Of a DNA stretch of 35,446 nucleotides, positions 18,239 to 24,544 are shown in pieces. Source of the stretch: Bryobacteraceae bacterium (GTDB lineage Bacteria > Acidobacteriota > Terriglobia > Bryobacterales > Bryobacteraceae); assembly GCA_030041985.1 (NCBI GenBank), contig JASIAM010000304.1, forward strand, positions 1-35,446, given 5' to 3'. How positions within the stretch are numbered: position 1 is the stretch's first letter; each line of letters starts with the position of its first letter. A program made the translations under genes and the position numbers. A model generated the notes under the pieces. That model was not told where the DNA came from. It did not search any database and saw nothing but the letters and a program-made list of their open reading frames with translations.

Positions 18239-19551
18239 TGCGATCGATTCTCTTCTTTCTTTTATGTGGCGCGCTGTCGCTCCCGCCGCAGTTCGCTTTC
18301 GCGCAGGACACTGCGACCAATGACCCGGCGAACGAACTTCGCGCAGTAGTCATCCTGACTCGCCACGGTGTACGGGCGCCGCTCTCGAGCGAGATCCGTA
18401 GCAGTGTCTACAATGCGCAGCCGTGGCCGGGGTGGTCCGTGCCTTCGGGCGTGCTGACTGAGCACGGCACGGCCGCCCTGCGTCTGATGGGCGCGTGGTA
18501 TCGGGCGCGCTATGGGTGCCGGCCGCACACGGTGTATGCCGAAGCCAACAGTGCCCAGCGCACCATCGCCTCGGCGAAAGCTCTCATCGAAGGACTCGGT
18601 ATGGGCTGTGAAGCCAATGTCATCACCAGCCCCGCCGGACAGTCTAATCCTCTGTTCGGGCCAGCTCTCGCGGCCGAAGCCGACCCGGCAAAACTCGCCA
18701 ACGCCATCCAGGGCCGCCTGGGTGCCCATCCCGATTGGTGGACCCATTCGTTCCGGGAGCCGCTCGAAGAGATGCGCCACGTGCTGCTCGACTGTACAGA
18801 ACCGGATTGCGGCCACACGAAGAAGAGTCTCCTCACCGCGCCCGCTATCGTCGCTCCGGCCACGCGCGGGCTGGTGAACGTGGACGGTCCCGTGGCCATG
18901 GGGGCCGATTTCGCCGAACATTTCCTGCTCCAGTACATCGAAGGCCTGCCTATGGAGAGCGTCGGCTGGGGACGCGTCTCGCGTCCGGCGCTCGACCGGC
19001 TCATGGAAATGAATACGCGATACCACGATTTCGTGCTGCGCACACCCTACTATGCGCAGATCGCCGCTTCCGATCTTGCTTGGCGCATCGCTGCAACCCT
19101 GCGCCAGGCTGCTTCCGGCAAAGAGACCACAGGCGCGCTGGGTGACACGCGCAGCCGCATCGTGATTTTGGCCGGCCACGATTCCAATCTCACATGGTTG
19201 GGTGGCCTGCTGCGGCTCGACTGGCTCCTCCCCGACGAGACCTTCAACGCCACTCCGCCAGGGAGCGGGTTAGTCTTCGAGCTTCGGCGCAATCGCACCA
19301 CGGGCGAATTCCGCGTGCGCGCCCTATTCGCAAGCCAGACTCTGGATCAGATTCGATACCTGAAACCACTCACGGGCGCCGAGCAACCCGCACTGGTCCC
19401 CGTCTTCATTCCGGGCTGCAGCGGTCGAGACCCCGATTATTCCTGCCCGGTCGAGGATTTCAGCCGCGTGGTCGAAGCGGCGGTCGACCCGCGCTTCGTG
19501 GAGCCTCGCTTCCGAGGCAAATCGGGCCGGCGCGAGCCGGGAGCTAGGTAG
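18238..19551 (+). CDS. Secreted histidine acid phosphatase (phytase/AppA-like)
   Basis: A 437-residue protein with a signal peptide (1-22, ending AFA). The catalytic signature RHGVRAP is at 42-48 with nucleophile His43. The proton-donor pair is His314-Asp315 in LAGHDSNLTW. Both are hallmarks of the two-domain histidine acid phosphatases, which include AppA phytase and glucose-1-phosphatase. The length is close to AppA. Cysteines at several sites suggest periplasmic disulphides. Such enzymes release phosphate from phytate, sugar phosphates or other monoesters; which applies is not visible. The start ATG overlaps the receptor stop (TGATG), so translation is likely coupled. This ends a three-gene operon; a convergent gene stops 10 nt downstream. 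Confidence 0.88.
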   Translation: MRSILFFLLCGALSLPPQFAFAQDTATNDPANELRAVVILTRHGVRAPLSSEIRSSVYNAQPWPGWSVPSGVLTEHGTAALRLMGAWYRARYGCRPHTVYAEANSAQRTIASAKALIEGLGMGCEANVITSPAGQSNPLFGPALAAEADPAKLANAIQGRLGAHPDWWTHSFREPLEEMRHVLLDCTEPDCGHTKKSLLTAPAIVAPATRGLVNVDGPVAMGADFAEHFLLQYIEGLPMESVGWGRVSRPALDRLMEMNTRYHDFVLRTPYYAQIAASDLAWRIAATLRQAASGKETTGALGDTRSRIVILAGHDSNLTWLGGLLRLDWLLPDETFNATPPGSGLVFELRRNRTTGEFRVRALFASQTLDQIRYLKPLTGAEQPALVPVFIPGCSGRDPDYSCPVEDFSRVVEAAVDPRFVEPRFRGKSGRREPGAR

Positions 19552-19560
19552 CGCGGGATC

Positions 19561-20664
19561 TCAGTCTCCCGTCACTCGCTGCGGCTTCACCGGCAATGCC
19601 CAGCCCCAACTTCCCAGAGTAGGTGTCACACGCGCCCAGAGCGCATGGCGGTAAGTCTTGATCGTACTCAGAAGCAGCATCAATAGAATCACGAGCACTG
19701 CGGCCACTATTGTTTGCACCACGGTCAGGTTATTTTTGAGATATCCCAGCCATCGGCCGTAAATCAATTCGATGTGCACCCAGTACACCAGCAAAGACGT
19801 CGTGCCGAATTGCCGTACCCAACTCCACCGGTTGTGCGAAACATTTTGTGTCCACAGATAACCCAGCGCCAGTAACAGCAGAGTGACTCCCAGCTTAATC
19901 ACTACCTGCGCGGGACTGTTCAGCCAGAATTCCGATTTCGCATAAATCGAGAAAGGCAGATTGGCAAAGTATTGCCCTGCCAGAACAATCACACCGCCGG
20001 TCAAGGCTGCCCACTGCATGGCTCGCTCAATCGCTTCGGGGTGCAGCGTCCTTAAAATGCTTCCAGCGCTAATGCCGAAAACCAGGTACGCTCCCCACGG
20101 GAAAAAACCAAAGAAGTTATAGTCGGGCACAATATAGCTGCGTGCCAGCGGTGGCGCCCAGGACCAATCCAACTGCGAGATCAACGGAGAGGCGAAAGCG
20201 ATTCCGAGACCCAGCACCGCCGCCAGGCGTGCTCGTTCCTCCGTTCGGAACAGCGCCATTACCGACATGGCAGCTACGCCAAATCCCATGCAGTTCAGGA
20301 TGTCCACTCGCAGCAGGTCCGTCCAGGGAGAAGGCCAGGCAAATAGCCAAAGTTGCAGCCGGAACGCAAATGCCAACAAAAACAGATAACCCGCGCGGCG
20401 CCACACGGTGAAAAATCGCGCGTGAGCCGGCAGCCCTTTGCGTTCGACACTGTCCATCAAAAAAGCCAGAGTGATGCCCGTCAGAAACAGAAATATTGCA
20501 GGCGGCATCCCTCCCACAAACTGCGAGAGCATGAAAGGACCGCCGCCCCGCAGCTCCGGCTTGAGGAACGAGTGGAACACGTGCCCCTGGAGCATAATCA
20601 ATGCCCCGAGTCCGCGAAGCCAATCGAGATACTGCAGCCGGTAGGCGCTGGCCTTGGTTTTCAT
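19561..20664 (-). CDS. Polytopic acyltransferase-like membrane protein (DUF1624/HGSNAT type)
   Basis: A 367-residue protein with about ten hydrophobic segments. The N-terminus has R-L-x-Y-L-D-W-L-R-G-L then L-Q-G-H-V-F-H, the start pattern of the DUF1624 / heparan-alpha-glucosaminide N-acetyltransferase-like family, in which the first-helix His region is thought to take part in transmembrane acyl transfer. A second conserved-looking His lies in VYWVHIELIYGR. The likely role is acetylation of a cell-envelope sugar or lipid, but the acceptor is unknown. It starts 8 nt after the LolA-like gene stop, so it is the last gene of a three-gene operon. An acyltransferase-3 family assignment is the main alternative. 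Confidence 0.72.
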   Translation of the reverse strand: MKTKASAYRLQYLDWLRGLGALIMLQGHVFHSFLKPELRGGGPFMLSQFVGGMPPAIFLFLTGITLAFLMDSVERKGLPAHARFFTVWRRAGYLFLLAFAFRLQLWLFAWPSPWTDLLRVDILNCMGFGVAAMSVMALFRTEERARLAAVLGLGIAFASPLISQLDWSWAPPLARSYIVPDYNFFGFFPWGAYLVFGISAGSILRTLHPEAIERAMQWAALTGGVIVLAGQYFANLPFSIYAKSEFWLNSPAQVVIKLGVTLLLLALGYLWTQNVSHNRWSWVRQFGTTSLLVYWVHIELIYGRWLGYLKNNLTVVQTIVAAVLVILLMLLLSTIKTYRHALWARVTPTLGSWGWALPVKPQRVTGD

Positions 20665-20672
20665 CCGGATTC

Positions 20673-21350
20673 TTAATGGGGATATTCGACTTTAGTGCCC
20701 TTGGGCAGGGAAAGCTTGAATGCCGAATCGGGAAGGTTGGGATTGATCTTCATGTTACTGTAAGTGAACACGTCGTAGTCCCCACCACTGGGACCGGGCC
20801 AATATAGCTTCTCTTGCAAGGGAAGGCCCGTTGTGTCCGAGATCCACAGATCTACTTTTTTCAAATGCGTTTCATCAGACTTTGGTGTCAGTTCCAACCA
20901 CGTCGTTTTTTGGCCGTTCAGTGCTTCCGAGCCGCCCAAAGCGATGGTATAGGCTTCGGCCAACTCCTTGGATGTTGTGCCAAAACCGAGAAGCAGAATC
21001 TGGTCCGCCAGTTTTTTATAATCACCGATCTTATACTTCTGTTCTGTCTGGCTTTTGGGAAAATAGATCGCTGCCTCGCGCGCATCTACCGCGTATTGCT
21101 TGGCGTCCGGCTCGGTGATATCGGCACGCATCAGCAATTCGTGCGGTTTCTGTCTTTTTATAAAGATGGTTCCCGAGTCAACGGCGTTCTCATCGATTAC
21201 CGCCGTATGGTGAGTTTTTTTCAGATCGGCTGTAAGATCTTTGAAGGTTTTCGCGGCTTGATCCATTCTCGCCAGTGCCGCTTCTAACTCTCCACCGGCG
21301 CTGAAGGCGCAAATCGCGCTGAGAAATCCGATCAGAACAGCTCGTAACAT
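20673..21350 (-). CDS. LolA-like outer-membrane lipoprotein-sorting protein
   Basis: A 225-residue protein with a signal peptide (MLRAVLIGFLSAICAFSA). The mature part shows the LolA/LppX fold pattern: an early helix (MDQAAKTFKDLTADLKKTHH), alternating beta-strands (SGTIFIKRQKPHELLMRA), the Y-F-P-K strand, and late strands around WLELTPKSDETHLKKVDLWI and TGLPLQEKLYW. LolA-fold proteins carry lipoproteins or lipids across the periplasm. The family is diverse and this may be a specialised member, not the housekeeping LolA. It lies 25 nt after a small membrane protein and 8 nt before a membrane acyltransferase, which points to envelope lipid handling (inference). Confidence 0.75.
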   Translation of the reverse strand: MLRAVLIGFLSAICAFSAGGELEAALARMDQAAKTFKDLTADLKKTHHTAVIDENAVDSGTIFIKRQKPHELLMRADITEPDAKQYAVDAREAAIYFPKSQTEQKYKIGDYKKLADQILLLGFGTTSKELAEAYTIALGGSEALNGQKTTWLELTPKSDETHLKKVDLWISDTTGLPLQEKLYWPGPSGGDYDVFTYSNMKINPNLPDSAFKLSLPKGTKVEYPH

Positions 21351-21375
21351 AGAGTACAGTTTTTAATAATCTTCG

Positions 21376-21726
21376 CTAGGAGCGCGCGAAGGCCATATAA
21401 CCTTGCAGTTCGCCTTCCGAATCCAGAACCGGCTCTACCCGGATGACTACCAGGTGCCGGTCATTCATGCGAACCTTTAGGAACTCGGTCAGTCTCGAAA
21501 CGCGCTGTTCGTCGGAAACTCCCGCCAGTAACTCCGAGTTCACGAAAAAGACCGAGTCGCCCTTTTCCCTGGGCAGCAATGCAATGCTGCTGGTATTGGG
21601 AACACGCGGCCAATCGTGAAACCAGGCACGGGGAGTCAGAAAAATGAACGCCAGAATAATCCCCACCATCACGTCGTACTGCCAACTCGCCCGTGGATAA
21701 TCCCAAAGGATGAAGCGCTTAAACAC
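21376..21726 (-). CDS. Small one-TM membrane protein, unknown function
   Basis: A 116-residue protein not recognised. A single hydrophobic helix (about 18-36, VMVGIILAFIFLTPRAW) follows a short basic N-terminus, and the remaining 80 residues appear to be an extracytoplasmic alpha/beta domain. The layout (short N-tail, one TM, periplasmic domain) recalls ExbD/TolR-type proteins, but I see no motif that proves this. It is the first gene of the operon with the LolA-like protein and the acyltransferase. The 92-bp gap to the divergent gene at 21819 must hold promoters for both directions. Confidence 0.65.
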   Translation of the reverse strand: MFKRFILWDYPRASWQYDVMVGIILAFIFLTPRAWFHDWPRVPNTSSIALLPREKGDSVFFVNSELLAGVSDEQRVSRLTEFLKVRMNDRHLVVIRVEPVLDSEGELQGYMAFARS

Positions 21727-21818
21727 CGTACGATTATTCTAGCAAGGCATGTCCACACGGGCGGTGCGTTTTTCTGATACTCGGGAACCAGCGCCCAGGC
21801 CCCGGTGTCCAACGTCGC

Positions 21819-22661
21819 ATGCCTGTCAAGATCACCGCGGCGGCGGCAGTGGCTGTGGTATCCCTACTCGCTCAATCGCCAACTACGAAACCACCGGCGT
21901 TTGAGGTGGCTTCGATCAAGCCAAGCACGGCCACGGACTTCAACGCTGGAATTCAGTATCTGCTCGGCGGCCGTTTGACCGCGCACAACATGCCGCTCCG
22001 CGCGATCATCGTCATGGCGTACGGGCTTTCCTTTCAACCGGCAAGGCTTTCGGGCGGCCCCGGCTGGATACGCAGTGAACGGTACGATATCGAAGCGACG
22101 GCGGAAGCCGGCGCCATTCCAGCCGGCGCTTCGGAGAAAGTGCGCATAGACAAGATGAAGTTGATGCTTCAGGCGCTGCTTGCGGACCGTTTCAAACTCG
22201 TTATACGCCACGAAACCAAGGAGACCCCGGTTTATGCCATAACCGTCGCCAAAGGTGGCCCGAAGCTCGAGAAGGCGAAGCTCACGGAAGCAGATTGTGA
22301 GAAACTCGCGGAGGACGGCAACGATTCCAGCCCCTGCCATGGATTTAATGGCGATCCGGGACGTGGTCTGCACGTCGACAACGCCGACATGGCGGACCTC
22401 GCGATCATGATGGAAACTTTCTCGGACCGCCCCGTGCTGGACCGCACGGGCCTCCAAGGTCTGTACAATCTCCGGACCGAGGGTTGGGTGCCACTCCTTC
22501 CCCAGCCGCCACGCCCGCCCGGCGCCGAACCGACTGCCGAAGATCTTGCCCGTCCCTCGATTTTTACCATCTTCGACCGGCTCGGGCTCAAACTAGAAGC
22601 GACCAAAGCCCCGATAGAAACATTCGTAATCGAGAGCGTAGAAAGGCCATCGAGTAATTGA
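21819..22661 (+). CDS. TIGR03435 family secreted protein
   Basis: A 280-residue protein with a signal-like hydrophobic N-terminus (1-19) and the family opening FEVASIKPS. Other family features are the segment GGRLTAHNMPLRAIIVMAYG, GGPGWIRSERYDIEA, MLQALLADRFKLVIRHETKE and PVLDRTGLQGLYN, near the end FDRLGLKLEATKAPIETFVIESVERPS. TIGR03435 is a family of unknown function with many paralogues in Solibacter-like Acidobacteriota, so it supports the taxonomic guess. Often these sit next to BlaR/MecR-type sensor proteins, but none is seen here. The gene is divergent from the LolA operon. Confidence 0.9.
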   Translation: MPVKITAAAAVAVVSLLAQSPTTKPPAFEVASIKPSTATDFNAGIQYLLGGRLTAHNMPLRAIIVMAYGLSFQPARLSGGPGWIRSERYDIEATAEAGAIPAGASEKVRIDKMKLMLQALLADRFKLVIRHETKETPVYAITVAKGGPKLEKAKLTEADCEKLAEDGNDSSPCHGFNGDPGRGLHVDNADMADLAIMMETFSDRPVLDRTGLQGLYNLRTEGWVPLLPQPPRPPGAEPTAEDLARPSIFTIFDRLGLKLEATKAPIETFVIESVERPSSN

Positions 22662-22664
22662 CTA

Positions 22665-22912
22665 TGCCGGAATCCTCCCGTCCTTTTTGGCGGAGTCACT
22701 CCTGTACTCCGCGTCAGCGAGGTCGCTGCCAGCCGGGACTACTACGTCCAGGTTCTCGGCTTCAAGGTGGATTTCGAGCACCCGGATTACTTCGCCTCTG
22801 TTTCACCCGGCCGCTGCGGCCTCTTTCTTTGCCAGGGCGGACCGGCGAACCCGACGGCGAGTGGCTCGACATGTACGGCCGCCGCTGGCTGAACGGCAAA
22901 CTCATCGCGTAA
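22665..22912 (+). pseudogene. Decayed VOC/glyoxalase-family gene fragment
   Basis: Reading frame 22665-22892 gives VTPVLRVSEVAASRDYYVQV, LGFKVDFEHPDYFASVSPG, then RCGLFLCQGG. This is the N-terminal beta-alpha-beta half of a vicinal-oxygen-chelate (glyoxalase/bleomycin-resistance) protein. It has no start codon after the preceding in-frame stop and ends at a TGA after about 75 codons, while VOC proteins need about 120 or more. A neighbouring frame continues as GEWLDMYGRRW to a TAA at 22910-22912, so at least one frameshift or internal deletion is likely. It lies directly after the TIGR03435 stop. Confidence 0.65.
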
Positions 22913-23051
22913 TCCGCGCGCCCGCCCACCGGGACATGACTTCACGGCAACGGATCGGCATCGTCGCCGTTCTCGTCGAGCGCGTTCGGGTAGGCCGCGA
23001 TTCCAACGTATGGCCCATGTCACCGGCACCCACCGCCCCTCTCATGCGAAA

Positions 23052-23615
23052 ATGAAATTTATGGAAAAGCCGTTAGCCAGTGGACCTCCTGAACTGTTCG
23101 CACGCGTGGACGATTACGTGGCCAGCAATGCGGCCGCCGCAGCGTCGGAAGGGTTCGTGTTTACCACGCTCGATCGCGCCGTGAACTGGGCGCGCAAGAA
23201 CTCCATCTGGCCCATGAGCTTTGGGCTTGCCTGCTGCGCCATCGAAATGATGTCCATGAGCGCTTCCCGCTTCGATATCGCCCGCTTCGGAGCGGAAGTG
23301 TTTCGTGGCTCGCCGCGGCAATCGGACCTGATGATCATCGCCGGCCGCGTGTCCAACAAGATGGCCCCCGTCATCCGGCATCTCTATCAGCAGATGCCCG
23401 AGCCGAAATGGGCCATCTCGATGGGCGCCTGCGCTACCTCTACCGGCGTGTTCAACAATTACGCACTCGTTCCGGTGAACCAGGTGATTCCCATCGATGT
23501 GTTCGTGCCGGGTTGCCCGCCGCGGCCGGAACAACTCATTTATTCGATCCTTCTGTTACAGAAAAAAATCGACGAATCGAGCGGAACCGTCAAGCAGGTA
23601 CTGAACCTGGCATAA
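23052..23615 (+). CDS. nuoB: NADH-quinone oxidoreductase subunit B
   Basis: A 187-residue protein of the complex I NuoB/PSST family, the peripheral-arm subunit that carries cluster N2 next to the quinone site. The tandem Cys61-Cys62 is in [12 protein letters not shown]. The third Cys is in ISMGACATS and the fourth in [12 protein letters not shown]. Other conserved stretches are [19 protein letters not shown] and [22 protein letters not shown] 23052 or 23061 (MKF.MEKP) is preferred; the in-frame ATG at 23010 would add a poorly matching extension. No other nuo gene is adjacent: upstream is a pseudogene and downstream a convergent patatin gene that overlaps its last 26 nt. Confidence 0.92.
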   Translation: MKFMEKPLASGPPELFARVDDYVASNAAAAASEGFVFTTLDRAVNWARKNSIWPMSFGLACCAIEMMSMSASRFDIARFGAEVFRGSPRQSDLMIIAGRVSNKMAPVIRHLYQQMPEPKWAISMGACATSTGVFNNYALVPVNQVIPIDVFVPGCPPRPEQLIYSILLLQKKIDESSGTVKQVLNLA

Positions 23616-24495
23616 GTGTGCTGGGCTTCTGTGGTGAGGGCGCAAGCCACACTCGAATGCTGGCGATTGCGGCTAGTGCCGCGGTTTCACCGGCGCGCAG
23701 CAGGTCGGGTCCGCAACCAAAGCCGTCCCACTCCACTCCCTTCACATCGGGCACGATTACGAGGTCGCTTTCCCGCCGCCAGCTTTCTTCGGTGCGTCTC
23801 TGCAGGATCTGAAAACAGCGGTTCACCACCTGGAAGACGTTCTGCGGCAGCGGACCCCGGCAATTCGGCAGATGCACGGAGACCACATGTGTAGCGCCAA
23901 GCTCGCGCGCGAGCCGCGCCGGAACCTCGACGCTCATCGCCCCATCCACCAACAGCCGCTCCCGGTAGTGGATCGGCTGGAACAGGCCGGGATACGCACA
24001 ACTGGCGCGGATGGGCAGCAATACGTCACCCGAGCCATGAAAGCGGACCGGCTCGCCTGTGCCAAGATCCGTGGCGACAACTCCCAGCGGAATCCGCATT
24101 TCCTCGAAACGATAGTTCTTCAACAGCCGCTCGAGAAACTTCTTCATGCGCTCGCTGGCAACGAAACCCATCCGTCCCAAGCTCCAGCGGCCCACATCGC
24201 CGAAGCGCATGGAGCAGCCGGCTTGGGCGATCTCGGCAGGCGTTGCCCCGCTCGCGTAAGCCGCGGCCACGATCGCGCCGGCGCTGACTCCCGTTATGCA
24301 GTGAATCGGGATGCCCTGCTGTTCGAAAACCCGCAAAATGCCCACGTGCGCGATGCCGCGGGCGAAACCACCGCCCAGCGCCAGGCCGATCTTCGGCGCC
24401 GCCGCAACGGTGGCAGGCTTTAGCCTCGCTGCGGGCAAATGGGCAAGCTGGCGCACCGCTGCCCAGAAGCTCCCCACCGGGCGAGCTCCCCTCAT
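23590..24495 (-). CDS. Patatin-like phospholipase (RssA/NTE type)
   Basis: A 301-residue serine hydrolase of the patatin family. The oxyanion-hole motif [14 protein letters not shown] is at 41-54, the nucleophile Ser71 in GVSAGAI, and the catalytic Asp184 in [10 protein letters not shown], giving the Ser-Asp dyad. The short N-terminal extension (1-34) is not a clear signal peptide, so it may be cytosolic. Family members hydrolyse phospholipids or lysophospholipids; the substrate is not known. The 3' end overlaps the end of nuoB by 26 nt in convergent orientation, and the 5' end lies 49 nt from the divergent PIG-L gene. Confidence 0.88.
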   Translation of the reverse strand: MRGARPVGSFWAAVRQLAHLPAARLKPATVAAAPKIGLALGGGFARGIAHVGILRVFEQQGIPIHCITGVSAGAIVAAAYASGATPAEIAQAGCSMRFGDVGRWSLGRMGFVASERMKKFLERLLKNYRFEEMRIPLGVVATDLGTGEPVRFHGSGDVLLPIRASCAYPGLFQPIHYRERLLVDGAMSVEVPARLARELGATHVVSVHLPNCRGPLPQNVFQVVNRCFQILQRRTEESWRRESDLVIVPDVKGVEWDGFGCGPDLLRAGETAALAAIASIRVWLAPSPQKPSTLMPGSVPA

Positions 24496-24544
24496 GCCCT
24501 TCCTCCAGAGACGGGTTGGCCCTCAGGGGACGCCCCGTCGTAGA

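Noticed and set aside
19552-19580. Bidirectional terminator between the phosphatase and the acyltransferase
   Set aside because: A 5-bp stem (CGGGA...TCCCG) is present but there is no T-tract and the stem is too short to be convincing.
22937-23055. Possible NUDIX-like start ([20 protein letters not shown])
   Set aside because: It resembles a Nudix first strand only loosely, ends after about 40 codons and has no Nudix box.
24311-24544. Upstream in-frame extension of the PIG-L gene
   Set aside because: It is antisense to the patatin N-terminus, and it would place 78 non-conserved residues before a good signal peptide. ATG 24545 fits better.
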